A DNA stretch of 64,000 nucleotides from Ga0077555 sp041397775 (GCA_041397775.1 JAWKWB010000013.1:1-64000), one strand, 5' to 3'; shown: positions 17,356-26,160, counted from the stretch's first letter. Notes: generated by a model from the letters alone, not told the origin. A program made the numbers and translations.

Positions 17356-17384
17356 TTGACACTTGCGGGACCGCCCCCTATGGT
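17356..17384 (+). promoter_or_regulatory. Sigma-70-type promoter of the atp F0 operon
   Basis: TTGACA at 17356-17361 and TATGGT at 17379-17384 are separated by exactly 17 bp. This is the best housekeeping promoter match I found in the window and lies about 55 bp upstream of the atpI start. It favours starting atpI at 17446 or 17458 and not at the in-frame TTG at 17356, which is inside the -35 box. Confidence 0.7.
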
Positions 17385-17445
17385 CCGCGCCGCAGATCGA
17401 ACCTGCCGCGCTCGGGGCTTGCGCTCCGGCGGGGCGCTTCTACGT

Positions 17446-17856
17446 ATGTCAGTGACCATGCCTGTCGATGGGAAAGACAACCAGGGACGGCGCGGTGAGT
17501 TGACCCCCGAAGAACGCGAGGCGTTCAAACGTCGTTCCGACGAACTGGGACGTCGCTTGAGTGAGGCGCGTGAGCATCGGACCGAGGGGAGCGCACCACG
17601 GGCGACGGGGACTGGCCGAGGCGAGGCTATGACGCGCGCAATGCGTGTCTCGGCCGAACTGATCGGAGGCATCGTCGTCGGCGGTGCGATCGGATGGTTT
17701 ATCGATGGATGGCTGGGGCTCGAAAAGCCTTGGTTCTTCATCTTGTTCTTTCTACTGGGTGCCGCTGCGGGGATTCTGAACGTGATCAGGATGGCCTCGC
17801 GCGAGCGCACTCCGCCCTTGCCGTCCGTTCCGGACGAGCGAGAGGACGACAATTAG
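17446..17856 (+). CDS. atpI: ATP synthase protein I (AtpI)
   Basis: A 136-residue protein. A charged N-terminal half (LTPEEREAFKRRSDEL) precedes two membrane helices: VSAELIGGIVVGGAIGWFID and FFILFFLLGAAAGILNVI. This is the usual form of alphaproteobacterial AtpI, an assembly factor thought to help build the c-ring. It begins the operon atpI-atpB-atpE-atpF'-atpF, with atpB 24 bp downstream. The start at 17446 (MSVTMPVDG) is downstream of the promoter; ATG 17458 is also possible. Confidence 0.85.
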   Translation: MSVTMPVDGKDNQGRRGELTPEEREAFKRRSDELGRRLSEAREHRTEGSAPRATGTGRGEAMTRAMRVSAELIGGIVVGGAIGWFIDGWLGLEKPWFFILFFLLGAAAGILNVIRMASRERTPPLPSVPDEREDDN

Positions 17857-17880
17857 GCTTCGCTAGAGGGGCGTGACGAC

Positions 17881-18627
17881 GTGGCAAGTCCAATCGAGCA
17901 GTTTCAGATCAAGAAGCTGGTGCCTCTTTCGCTCCCGGGCGGCATCGACGCCTCTTTCACGAATTCCGCCATGTTCATGGTGGCGGCGGTCGCGCTGTCC
18001 GCCGGTTTCCTGATCTACGCCATGCAGGGCCGTTCGCTGGTCCCAACGCGCATGCAGTCGGTGGCGGAACTGCTCTACGAATTCGTGGCGAATACAGTCA
18101 GAGACAACGTCGGCAAGGAAGGAATGAAATTCTTTCCGCTGGTGTTCTCGCTGTTCATCTTCGTTCTCATCTGCAACCTGCTGGGCATGGTCCCCTACGC
18201 CTTCACGGTGACGAGCCACATCATCATCACGGCGGCCCTGGCGCTGCTGGTGATCGGCATCGTCATCGTCTACGGCTTCATGCAGCACGGCGCCGGTTTC
18301 CTGAAGCTGTTCGTGCCGGATGTGCCGGTGGCCCTGTTGCCGTTGATGATTCCGATCGAGGTGATCTCGTTCCTGGCGCGGCCGCTGACGCTTTCCGTCC
18401 GTCTCTTCGCCAACATGCTGGCGGGACACATCGCACTGAAGATCTTCGCCGGCTTCGTGGCCTCGTTGCTGGCGGCGGGCGCCTGGGGCGTGATCGCGCC
18501 GCTGCCGCTTCTCCTCACCACCGCCCTCACGGCGCTGGAATTCCTCGTCGCCGCGCTGCAGGCCTATGTGTTCGCAGTGCTGACATGCGTTTATCTCAAC
18601 GATGCGGTGCACGGCGGTCATCACTAG
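17881..18627 (+). CDS. atpB: ATP synthase F0 subunit a
   Basis: A 248-residue integral membrane protein forming the stationary proton half-channels next to the c-ring. The conserved helix with the essential Arg is present in LTLSVRLFANMLAGH, and the C-terminal helix ends LTCVYLNDAVHGGHH. Five or six membrane helices are visible. Translation starts at GTG 17881 (MASPIEQFQIK). It lies between atpI and atpE. Confidence 0.95.
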   Translation: MASPIEQFQIKKLVPLSLPGGIDASFTNSAMFMVAAVALSAGFLIYAMQGRSLVPTRMQSVAELLYEFVANTVRDNVGKEGMKFFPLVFSLFIFVLICNLLGMVPYAFTVTSHIIITAALALLVIGIVIVYGFMQHGAGFLKLFVPDVPVALLPLMIPIEVISFLARPLTLSVRLFANMLAGHIALKIFAGFVASLLAAGAWGVIAPLPLLLTTALTALEFLVAALQAYVFAVLTCVYLNDAVHGGHH

Positions 18628-18689
18628 CCGCCATTCGCCGACACGTCTCGTCTCCACTCACACCTCATCAAGCAAACGGGAGAATTCTC

Positions 18690-18917
18690 ATGGATCCGAT
18701 CATCGGCAAGGCTCTTGGCGCCGGTATCGCTTGCCTCGGCATGGCCGGCACGGCCCTCGGCCTCGGCAACCTGTTCGGCCAGTTCCTGTCGGGCGCGCTG
18801 CGCAATCCGTCGGCTGCCGACAGCCAGCGCGGCACGCTGCTGCTGGGCTTCGCTCTGACGGAAGCTCTCGGCATCTTCTCGCTGCTGGTCGCGCTGCTGA
18901 TCCTGTTCGTGCTCTGA
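18690..18917 (+). CDS. atpE: ATP synthase F0 subunit c
   Basis: A 75-residue proteolipid with two membrane helices joined by a polar loop (GALRNPSAADSQRG). The proton-carrying Glu lies in the second helix, GFALTEALGIFSLL. Many copies assemble into the rotor ring. An AACGGGAGAATTCTC leader supplies a good ribosome binding site. A hairpin terminator follows 9 bases after the stop and may leave more atpE message than downstream b-subunit message. Confidence 0.97.
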   Translation: MDPIIGKALGAGIACLGMAGTALGLGNLFGQFLSGALRNPSAADSQRGTLLLGFALTEALGIFSLLVALLILFVL

Positions 18918-18926
18918 TTCGGGCCG

Positions 18927-18947
18927 GCCTCCTTCGGGAGGCTTTTT
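18927..18947 (+). terminator. UUCG-capped intrinsic terminator between atpE and atpF'
   Basis: GCCTCC-TTCG-GGAGGC forms a perfect 6-bp stem with a UUCG tetraloop and is followed directly by five T. All features of an intrinsic terminator are present, yet it lies inside the atp operon. Partial read-through is likely, as the b and b' genes follow with no obvious new promoter. Confidence 0.85.
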
Positions 18948-19013
18948 CCCGGTCACCGTGCCAAGATGGGGTGGCTCGTCGCGGGCTGCCTCATGCTGTT
19001 AGGATCATTGCGC

Positions 19014-19610
19014 ATGGCATCGCTTCCCAAAACCGCCGAGTCGGAGGCTGTTCCCGCCGCAACGACCAAGCTGACCACCGGCATTTTCGTGCCGACGGCA
19101 GACAAGGGTCATGCGGACGTGAAGTTCCCGCCCTTCGACTCGAGCAACTTCGCGCCCCAGCTCGTCTGGCTCGCGATCATGTTCGCCGCCCTCTACTGGC
19201 TGATGTCGCGGGTCGCACTGCCGCGGATCGGTGAAGTGATCGCGGAGCGCCGTGACCGTATCGAGCGTGATCTTGCCGAGGCACAACGCCTCAAGGGTGA
19301 GACCGACGCCGCTCTCAAGGCTTACGAGCAATCGCTGGCGGATGCGCGCGGCAAGGCTCAGGCGCTCGCCAAGGAGACGCGCGACAGGATCTCTAGCGAG
19401 ATCGAGCGTGATCGCCAGAAGGCGGACGAAGAGAACGCCGCTCGCGTTGCCCAGATGGAGCAGCGGATCGGCGAGAGCAAGGCGAAGGCACTCGCGAGCG
19501 TCAACGATATTGCCGCCGATACGGCAGGGGCCATCATCGGCCGTCTGCTCGGCAATGACGTGCCAGCGAGCGAGGTGCAGAGCGCCGTCGCGTCGATCAA
19601 GCGCTCCTAA
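19014..19610 (+). CDS. atpF': ATP synthase F0 subunit b'
   Basis: A 198-residue peripheral-stalk subunit. A short N-terminal region leads to one membrane helix (FAPQLVWLAIMFAALYWLM), then a long coiled coil rich in Glu, Arg, Lys and Ala that reaches towards F1. The b' form, with a soluble N-terminal extension before the helix, is typical of alphaproteobacteria and photosynthetic bacteria, which have b and b' as a heterodimer. I chose ATG 19014 (MASLPKTAE) because AGGA precedes it by about 10 bases; ATG 18966 is an alternative start with a weak binding site. Confidence 0.88.
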   Translation: MASLPKTAESEAVPAATTKLTTGIFVPTADKGHADVKFPPFDSSNFAPQLVWLAIMFAALYWLMSRVALPRIGEVIAERRDRIERDLAEAQRLKGETDAALKAYEQSLADARGKAQALAKETRDRISSEIERDRQKADEENAARVAQMEQRIGESKAKALASVNDIAADTAGAIIGRLLGNDVPASEVQSAVASIKRS

Positions 19611-19625
19611 CAAGGGATTACGGGT

Positions 19626-20108
19626 ATGTTCGGAGCCGAATTCTGGGTCCTCATCGCCTTCCTGATCTTCGTCGGCCTGCTGGTGTACCTCAAGGTTCCC
19701 GGTACGCTGACGAAGGGGCTGGACGATCGCGCCGAGTCCATCCGCAAGGAGCTGGACGAGGCACGCCGCCTGCGCCAGGAAGCGCAGGATCTGCTGACGG
19801 AGTACCAGCAGAAGCAGAAGCAGGCCGAGATGGAGGCGAAGGCCATCGTCGAGGAAGCTCAGCGCGAGGCCGATGCGATCAAGACCGAAGGCGCGCGCCA
19901 GCTGAAGGAACAGCTCGAGCGTCGTGCGCGGTTGGCCGAGGAGAAGATCGCGCGCGCCGAGGCGCAGGCGGTGGCCGAGGTCCGCGGTACGGCCATCGAA
20001 CTGGCGACAGCTGCTGCCGAGCGCGTTCTGGCGGAGCGCGCCAAGGGCGAAGTCGGCCAGACGCTGGTCGATCAGGCCATCCGTGATCTCAAGGGGCGCC
20101 TCAACTGA
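19626..20108 (+). CDS. atpF: ATP synthase F0 subunit b
   Basis: A 160-residue protein with an N-terminal membrane helix (FWVLIAFLIFVGLLVYL) directly at the start, then a long coiled coil with heptad-like runs of Ala, Glu, Lys and Gln. Together with b' it forms the stator stalk. It starts 15 bases after the atpF' stop. A GC-rich hairpin lies about 25 bases after its stop and the operon appears to end there; F1 genes are not in the window. Confidence 0.92.
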   Translation: MFGAEFWVLIAFLIFVGLLVYLKVPGTLTKGLDDRAESIRKELDEARRLRQEAQDLLTEYQQKQKQAEMEAKAIVEEAQREADAIKTEGARQLKEQLERRARLAEEKIARAEAQAVAEVRGTAIELATAAAERVLAERAKGEVGQTLVDQAIRDLKGRLN

Positions 20109-20132
20109 GGCGTGCTCGAGGCCAAGACATTC

Positions 20133-20161
20133 GAGGGCGTCCGGCACGTACGGGCGCCCTC
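20133..20161 (+). terminator. Hairpin after atpF, probable end of the atp operon
   Basis: GAGGGCGTCCG at 20133-20143 pairs with CGGGCGCCCTC at 20151-20161 through 11 bp with one G-U wobble and a 7-nt loop. There is only a weak T-rich stretch downstream (ATTTCT), so termination may need Rho. Confidence 0.6.
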
Positions 20162-20356
20162 GGCATTTCTGCGGCGGGTGTCGTCGGGGCACGAAGCGGG
20201 GATGTCGAATGCACGCCAGTGCGGCTGGCGCGAATGCTTTGATCGGCCGGGGGGATGGTTTATAAGGCCGAAACCTCAGCCGAATTTCCGAACATCGGGG
20301 CTGCGAGATACGCCTCGCCCGCCCTGTCGTCGTCTTCACGCCGGTGCGAGAGCAGC

Positions 20357-21856
20357 ATGTCGAAGCCCAAGAAAGAGAGCCGTCCGGAAGCCCGTCTTCC
20401 CAAGGGATTTCAGGATCTCACCGGCGAGGACCTGCGCGCCACGCATCGCATGCTCGGTGTGATCCGCGAGGTCTACGAGCGCTACGGCTACGAGCCGCTG
20501 GAAACGCCCGCTTTCGAGTATACCGATGCGCTGGGCAAGTTCCTTCCCGATCAGGACCGGCCGAACGCGGGCGTCTTCTCGTTGCAGGACGAGGACGAGC
20601 AGTGGCTGAGCCTGCGGTATGACCTGACGGCGCCGCTCGCCCGCTATGTCGCGGAGAACTACGACCGGCTTCCCAAGCCCTATCGCCGTTATGCGATGGG
20701 CCCCGTGTGGCGCAACGAGAAGCCGGGGCCGGGCCGTTTCCGCCAGTTCATGCAGTGTGACGCCGATACCGTCGGCACGGAAAGCGTGGCCGCCGATGCG
20801 GAGGCCTGCATGCTGATGGCGGACGTGATCACGGCGCTGGGGCTACCGGCGGACAAGTTTCGCATCCGCATCAACAATCGCAAGTTGCTCGACGGTTTGC
20901 TGGCGGTATGCGGCATCGATCCGGTGGCCGAGAGCGACGCTGCCCGGCGGCTGACCGTTCTGCGGGCGATGGACAAGTTCGACAAGTTCGGCACGGCGGG
21001 TGTTTCGCTTCTTCTGGGTGCGGGCCGCAAGGACGAGAGCGGCGACTTCACCCAGGGTGCCGGGCTCGATGCCGCGGCCATTCGGACGATCGTCGGCTTT
21101 CTCGAGGCTGGTTCGGTGGCCGAGGCGGAAGCACGTGCACGGGTGGCGCCGCTCATTGCCGGCAATGCCACCGCTGAAGAGGGCCTGAAGGAAATCGAGG
21201 AGATCGAGGCACTGGTGCGCGCGGCCGGCTATGGCACCGAGCGCATCACCTTCGACCCCTCCGTCGTGCGCGGGCTCGACTACTACACGGGTCCCGTTTT
21301 CGAGGCCGAGCTGACCTTCGAGGTGAAGAACGAGGACGGCCAGACCGTCCGCTTCGGCTCGGTGGGCGGCGGCGGTCGCTACGACGACCTCGTGGCGCGC
21401 TTCACGGGCCAGCGCGTTCCCGCGACGGGCTTCTCGCTGGGACTGTCACGCCTGCAGTCGGCGCTGTCGATCATGGCGTCGCGGACGGCGCAGACGCTCG
21501 GCCCTGTCGTGGTGCTGGTGATGGATCGCGGCGAGCTGCCGCGCTATCAGCGCATGGCGCATGACTTGCGCAATGCCGGCGTTCGCGCGGAGCTCTATCT
21601 GGGCACGTCCGGCATGAAGGCGCAGATGCGCTATGCCGATCGCCGCGCGGCCCCGTGCGTGATCATCCAGGGGTCCGACGAGCGTGCGAAGGGCGAAGTC
21701 CAGATCAAGGACCTGATCGAGGGCGCCAAGGCCGCCGCGGCCATCAAGGACAATGCCGAGTGGAAGGCGACCCGGCCGGCCCAGGTCTCGGTGCCGGAGG
21801 CGCAGCTCGTGGCAGCCGTGAAGGAGATCCTGGCGCGGCACGGGGGTGCGGCGTGA
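20357..21856 (+). CDS. hisS: Histidyl-tRNA synthetase
   Basis: A 499-residue class II aminoacyl-tRNA synthetase. Motif 2 includes GPVWRNEKPGPGRFRQF and the histidine-specific motif RGLDYYTGPVFEAEL is present. Motif 3 and the C-terminal anticodon-binding domain (VVLVMDRGELPRYQRMAHDL) follow. The length is typical for the alphaproteobacterial form. I start at ATG 20357 (MSKPKKESR) and not at the longer frame from 20255. The stop TGA overlaps the GTG start of hisZ by 3 bases, making a tightly coupled operon with hisZ and hisG. Confidence 0.95.
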   Translation: MSKPKKESRPEARLPKGFQDLTGEDLRATHRMLGVIREVYERYGYEPLETPAFEYTDALGKFLPDQDRPNAGVFSLQDEDEQWLSLRYDLTAPLARYVAENYDRLPKPYRRYAMGPVWRNEKPGPGRFRQFMQCDADTVGTESVAADAEACMLMADVITALGLPADKFRIRINNRKLLDGLLAVCGIDPVAESDAARRLTVLRAMDKFDKFGTAGVSLLLGAGRKDESGDFTQGAGLDAAAIRTIVGFLEAGSVAEAEARARVAPLIAGNATAEEGLKEIEEIEALVRAAGYGTERITFDPSVVRGLDYYTGPVFEAELTFEVKNEDGQTVRFGSVGGGGRYDDLVARFTGQRVPATGFSLGLSRLQSALSIMASRTAQTLGPVVVLVMDRGELPRYQRMAHDLRNAGVRAELYLGTSGMKAQMRYADRRAAPCVIIQGSDERAKGEVQIKDLIEGAKAAAAIKDNAEWKATRPAQVSVPEAQLVAAVKEILARHGGAA

Positions 21857-23052
21857 CGGGAACTGCCGAAGGCGACGAACTGGCCGTATCGGCCCGCTGG
21901 ATCGAGGCGCTCGACCGGCAGTCGGTGATCATGATGGCGATCTTCGCGCGGGCGGGCTTCGAGCCGGTCGCCCCGGCCGTCATCCAGCCGGCCGACGTGT
22001 TCCTCGATCTCATCGGCGAGGATCTGCGCGGGCGTACCTATGTGTTCAGCGACCCGTCCGGCGCCGAGCTGTGCCTGCGGCCGGACCTGACCATTCCGGC
22101 CTGCCGGCTCTATCTCGCGCGGCATGGCGCGGAGGCGCCGGCGAGCCGGTTCGCCTACAACGGCGTGGTCTTCCGCTACCAGCCGACCGGCGGCAACCTG
22201 GTGCGTCCACGCGAATTCCGCCAGGCCGGCATCGAGTCGTTCGCGGCGGACGATCCGGGCCGTGCCGACGCCGAGATCCTGGCGCTGTCCGTCGAGGCGG
22301 TGCGCGCGGCGGGGCTCAGGGCGTTCAAGCTTCGGGTCGGAGACCTCGGCATCTTCGATGCGCTGCTCGAGGCCGTCGAGATGCCGGATCGCTGGCGGGT
22401 GCGTTTGCGGCATCATTTCAGGCATCCGGACGCCTTCCGCCGGCAGCTGCGGCACATCGTGCAGCCGAACACGGCCGGGCTGGAGATCCCCGACGAGTTG
22501 CTGCGGCGGCTTACCGCCGCCGACGAAAACACGGCCATCGCCGAGATCGAGGCCTACTGCGCGGCGCATGATCTGACGATCACGGGCACGCGGACGCTGG
22601 AGGAGATCGCAGCGCACCTGAAGGGCATCGGCGAGGATCTGCAGGAGCGACCGCTGTCGAAGGAGGCTGCCGGACTGATCGACGCCTATCTGCGCGTCGA
22701 GGCGCCGGCGCGCGCAGCCATGGCACAGATCCGCTCGCTGACGTCGGCCGCGGGCATCGACGTGTCCGCAGCGCTCGATGCCTACGAGGCCCGTATCGCG
22801 CTGGCTGCGCAGGAAGGCATCGAGATGGGGGATGCGCATTTCTCGGCGAGCTTCGGCCGGGCCTTCGCGTACTACACGGGCTTCGTCTTCGAGATCACGT
22901 CGTCCGCGCTCGGCGACACCACGCCGATCGGCGGTGGCGGGCGATACGATACGCTGATGGAGACGATCAGCGGGGCCGGGCGCGTGCCCGCCGTCGGCGC
23001 GGCCATTCATTCGGAGCGACTTCTTCTTGCTGTTCGCGGAGGCCGGCCATGA
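21853..23052 (+). CDS. hisZ: ATP phosphoribosyltransferase regulatory subunit HisZ
   Basis: A 399-residue paralogue of the HisRS catalytic core that lacks aminoacylation function. HisRS-like motifs such as FRYQPTGGNLVRPREFRQAG and the AYYTGFVFEI stretch remain. HisZ forms a complex with short-form HisG and is required for its activity and histidine feedback. Translation begins at GTG 21853, overlapping the hisS stop (GTGA), and ends overlapping the hisG start (ATGA). Its direct position behind hisS is suggestive of the duplication that gave rise to the family. Confidence 0.93.
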   Translation: MTGTAEGDELAVSARWIEALDRQSVIMMAIFARAGFEPVAPAVIQPADVFLDLIGEDLRGRTYVFSDPSGAELCLRPDLTIPACRLYLARHGAEAPASRFAYNGVVFRYQPTGGNLVRPREFRQAGIESFAADDPGRADAEILALSVEAVRAAGLRAFKLRVGDLGIFDALLEAVEMPDRWRVRLRHHFRHPDAFRRQLRHIVQPNTAGLEIPDELLRRLTAADENTAIAEIEAYCAAHDLTITGTRTLEEIAAHLKGIGEDLQERPLSKEAAGLIDAYLRVEAPARAAMAQIRSLTSAAGIDVSAALDAYEARIALAAQEGIEMGDAHFSASFGRAFAYYTGFVFEITSSALGDTTPIGGGGRYDTLMETISGAGRVPAVGAAIHSERLLLAVRGGRP

Positions 23053-23789
23053 GCGATGCCCAATCCGACCGGTTGGTGCTTGCCGTCCCCTCGAAAGGGC
23101 GCCTGATGGACGACACGCTGGGCTTGTTCGCGAAGGCGGGGCTAACCATTCGCAAGGTCGGCAACGAGCGTGGCTATCGAGGCGAGGTGGCGGAAGTTCC
23201 CGCCATCGAGGTGGCCTTCATCTCCGCGTCGGAGATCGCGCACGCCATTCGCGACGGCAAGGTCCATCTCGGCGTTACCGGCGAGGACCTGCTGCGCGAG
23301 ACGATCCCGGACATGGAGGCGAAGGCGCAGATCCTCGCGCCGCTCGGCTTCGGCCATGCCGACGTGATCGTCGCGGTCCCCAATTTCTGGATCGATGTCG
23401 TCAGCATGGCGGACCTGGAGGAGGCGGCCGTCCTTTATCGCCGCCGCCATGGCACGCGGATGCGGGTTGCGACGAAGTACATGGGGCTGACGCGGCGTTT
23501 CTTCGCCGGCCACAGGTTCGATGCCGCGGTCAAAACGGGCGCTGCCGTGACCATGTACCGGATCGTGGAGAGCCTTGGGGCGACCGAAGGCGCGCCCGCC
23601 GCGGGAACTGCCGAGCTGATCGTGGACATCACCTCGACGGGCTCGACGTTGAAGGCGAACGGGCTGCGCATCCTGGCGGACGGCGTCATCCTGAAGTCGC
23701 AGGCCAATCTGGTGCTGTCGCGCACGGCATCCTGGTCGCCGCAGCAGTCGCGGCTGCGCGATGATATCGTCCGGGCCCTCGGCGCTTGA
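23049..23789 (+). CDS. hisG: ATP phosphoribosyltransferase, short form
   Basis: A 246-residue catalytic subunit for the first step of histidine synthesis, joining ATP to PRPP. The N-terminus VLAVPSKGRLMDDTLGLF, the HLGVTGEDLL segment and the PRPP-binding loop ELIVDITSTGSTLKANGL are clear. There is no C-terminal regulatory domain, consistent with dependence on HisZ. It starts in the ATGA overlap with hisZ. The phasin-like gene runs towards it and ends 21 bases away. Confidence 0.95.
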   Translation: MSDAQSDRLVLAVPSKGRLMDDTLGLFAKAGLTIRKVGNERGYRGEVAEVPAIEVAFISASEIAHAIRDGKVHLGVTGEDLLRETIPDMEAKAQILAPLGFGHADVIVAVPNFWIDVVSMADLEEAAVLYRRRHGTRMRVATKYMGLTRRFFAGHRFDAAVKTGAAVTMYRIVESLGATEGAPAAGTAELIVDITSTGSTLKANGLRILADGVILKSQANLVLSRTASWSPQQSRLRDDIVRALGA

Positions 23790-23810
23790 TGCGATGCGCC
23801 GGCGCCGCAC

Positions 23811-24230
23811 TCAGGCGGCGTCTTTCGCCTGTGCCGGTGGCGCGGCGGCCGGCCTCGCCGCGGCGCCCTGGAATGTCTGCTCCAATTGCTCGAGATCGAC
23901 CCGCTCGGCGTTCGACAGGGCGTTCATGCAGGCGCACATGAACTGCGTGCCGGCCATCGCGTAGTCGCGCTGGGCCGTCTGCCAGAATGCGGCCTGGGCG
24001 GTGATCAGGTCCTGCGGGGTCTGGCACTTTGCGATGGCCCCGGGGATATCGAGCCAGGCGTGTGTGCGACGGGCCACGAGTGCCAGCGACTGCAAGTGGG
24101 CGGATGCTGCAATCCGCGCCATCGGCTCGATGGCCCGTACCGGCCCCAGGGCGCTCAGTGGTGTCGTGTCGTGATCGACGAGTACGGCGAGTGACGACAA
24201 AGTCGTGGAAGCATCTGGGTTTCTCACCAT
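23811..24230 (-). CDS. Phasin-like protein
   Basis: A 139-residue mostly helical protein. The segment TPQDLITAQAAFWQTAQRDY resembles the core of Phasin_2 proteins, which coat polyhydroxyalkanoate granules. An Ala/Pro-rich tail (ARPAAAPPAQAKDAA) ends it, as in many phasins. The start at 24230 (MVRNPDAS) is favoured because GGAGG lies about 11 bases upstream; ATG 24248 lacks a binding site. No PHA synthase is near, so the role is inferred from the motif only. Confidence 0.65.
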   Translation of the reverse strand: MVRNPDASTTLSSLAVLVDHDTTPLSALGPVRAIEPMARIAASAHLQSLALVARRTHAWLDIPGAIAKCQTPQDLITAQAAFWQTAQRDYAMAGTQFMCACMNALSNAERVDLEQLEQTFQGAAARPAAAPPAQAKDAA

Positions 24231-24590
24231 GGCTGCAACGACCTCCATGTGGACTCTACTTGGGTGCGTGAATGTTCACCTACCTATTGCACGGTAGTCA
24301 CCTGGGTGATGCAAGCGCATCATCCACGCCGCATCCATAGCACGAAACTGCGCACCTCTCGATACGGGCTGTAATTTCGCTCTGCGATCAACGCCTTGCG
24401 CCTGCTGCATGCGCTGGCTACCGTGCCTGTCGCGACCCACACCGATGGCCCGGCGCGGTATTCGCTACGAATTTCGATCAATTCGACTGCGGAACGTTAA
24501 TAGTCCGCTCATCACGTCTTGGTTTCTCCCGTTTAAACTCGACGCTTCTCAAATAGTATTTCCTGGGGAACGAATATTTGACGGTTCAAG
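24231..24590. other. Divergent intergenic region, 360 bp
   Basis: Between the phasin-like gene and the TadG/VWA gene. The right part (about 24480-24590) is clearly more AT-rich than the surroundings and probably holds the promoter of the TadG/VWA gene. A CTACC/GGTAG dyad lies near 24280-24300. No RNA gene or convincing small reading frame was found. Confidence 0.5.
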
Positions 24591-26126
24591 ATGCTTCAGA
24601 TCGTGCACGTCATGTCGGGGTGGAAGACCAGGGCAGGTACGGCGAAAGGCCGGATCGAGGCGGGATTAAGCCGGTTTCGCGCGGCTTGCGCGATACCCGG
24701 TGCGCGCGCACCGTTCCTGCGGGACGATCGAGGCACAGTTGCCGTCATCTTCACGCTGGTGGCCTTCGTTGCCGTCGCGCTCGCGGGTGGTGCGGTCGAT
24801 GTCGGCCGGACGTACTCGATGCGCACGAAGCTGCAGAACGTGCTCGATGCGGCCACGCTGGCCACGGCCAGTGCATACCTGGCCGATCCCAACCACGACA
24901 TCAACAAGGCGCTGGCGCAGGGCCGCCAGTTCTTCGCCTCCAACATGGGGCAGGATCAAGGGGCGTCGATGACCTCCGCGCTCGACGCCATGTCGCAGAC
25001 CGTCGCCATGCAGGCGCAGATGAACGTGACGACCCCCTTCCTGTCCATGGTGGGCATCAACAGCCTGTCGCTGTGGGCGGCGACGGAAGTGGCGACGCAG
25101 GAAAGCCTGTCGGGCGGCGCAGGCGCGGAAGTCGAGATTTCGCTGATGCTCGATACGACGGGCTCCATGGGGCAGGACTCGGGCAACGGCACGACGAAAA
25201 TGGAGGCCCTGAAGCAGGCCTCCAAGACCTTCGTCGATATCCTTCTGCCGGACGTGGGAGCGCCGAAGGCACGCATCGCCCTGGCGCCTTTCGCCCCTTA
25301 CGTCCACGTGAGCGATGCCCTCGCGCAGGTGGCGACCGGCCAGCCGCTGGTCAAGGACGTCACGACGACGACGACCGTCCAATGCAATCCCGAGACGACG
25401 TGCGAGCCGGCGACCTGCAAGCAATACAAGAAGGGTGTGTGCCAGCAGTGGAACCAGCCGGTGTGCACGACGACCTACAGCCAGTGCGATTCGACCAGCA
25501 CCGCGACGGCCTATCTCAGCCGTTGCATGATCGAGCGGACGGGCAATGCCGCGTTCGACGGCAGTGGACCGGGGGATGGCGCCTACTTCACGCCCGTCTG
25601 GAAATCGAGCGAGAGCGCGGCGAAAAACTGTACGCCGGGGCAGACGGTGGTTCCGCTGACGCGCGACAAGTTCGTCTTGAAGAGCACGATCGATAGCCTG
25701 ACGGCGTCCGGCATGACGGCGGGCCACCTGGGCACGGCATGGGCCTGGTACATGCTGTCGCCCGATTGGTCGGGCGTCTTCACGGGCGAGAGCACACCCA
25801 AGCCCTACGCCACGCCCAAGCTGAAGAAGATCGCCGTCCTGATGACGGACGGCGAGTACAACACCTACTACGCGAAAGACGGCTCAGGAACCGCCATCCA
25901 GGGTGGATCGCCCGAGCAGGCCGTGTCGCTGTGCGGGGGCATGAAGCTGCAGGGCATCGAAGTCTTCACGGTGGGGTTCAAGCTCGACTCGCAAGCGGCC
26001 ATCGACACGCTGGCCAATTGCGCGACGGACGCGGACCATGCGTTCCTGGCGGAGGATGCGGCGCAATTGGCGTCGGTGTTCCGGGAGATCGCGTTCCGCT
26101 CGGTGCCGCTGCACGTCGCGAAATAA
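24591..26126 (+). CDS. TadG-like pilus-assembly protein with von Willebrand factor A domain
   Basis: A 511-residue protein. Near the N-terminus the segment DDRGTVAVIFTLVAFVAVAL and following helix is the Tad/TadE-G-type membrane anchor. A VWA domain follows with a MIDAS motif DTTGSMG and the later strand VLMTDGEYN. Between them is a Cys/Thr-rich insertion (roughly residues 260-310, with seven Cys). The C-terminal part ends IEVFTVGFKL and AEDAAQLASVFREIA, as in other TadG proteins. No other tad/cpa pilus gene is nearby. The start may be 24591 or ATG 24615; neither has a strong binding site. Confidence 0.8.
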   Translation: MLQIVHVMSGWKTRAGTAKGRIEAGLSRFRAACAIPGARAPFLRDDRGTVAVIFTLVAFVAVALAGGAVDVGRTYSMRTKLQNVLDAATLATASAYLADPNHDINKALAQGRQFFASNMGQDQGASMTSALDAMSQTVAMQAQMNVTTPFLSMVGINSLSLWAATEVATQESLSGGAGAEVEISLMLDTTGSMGQDSGNGTTKMEALKQASKTFVDILLPDVGAPKARIALAPFAPYVHVSDALAQVATGQPLVKDVTTTTTVQCNPETTCEPATCKQYKKGVCQQWNQPVCTTTYSQCDSTSTATAYLSRCMIERTGNAAFDGSGPGDGAYFTPVWKSSESAAKNCTPGQTVVPLTRDKFVLKSTIDSLTASGMTAGHLGTAWAWYMLSPDWSGVFTGESTPKPYATPKLKKIAVLMTDGEYNTYYAKDGSGTAIQGGSPEQAVSLCGGMKLQGIEVFTVGFKLDSQAAIDTLANCATDADHAFLAEDAAQLASVFREIAFRSVPLHVAK

Positions 26127-26133
26127 ACTGCGG

Positions 26134-26160
26134 CGCACCCAGCCGCGAGCGGCGGGTGCG
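26134..26160. terminator. Bidirectional hairpin between TadG/VWA gene and SDR gene
   Basis: CGCACCC at 26134-26140 pairs with GGGTGCG at 26154-26160, and inside GCCGC at 26142-26146 pairs with GCGGC at 26149-26153, leaving one bulged A. This 12-bp stem sits exactly in the 48-bp gap between two convergent genes and could stop both. Confidence 0.65.
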
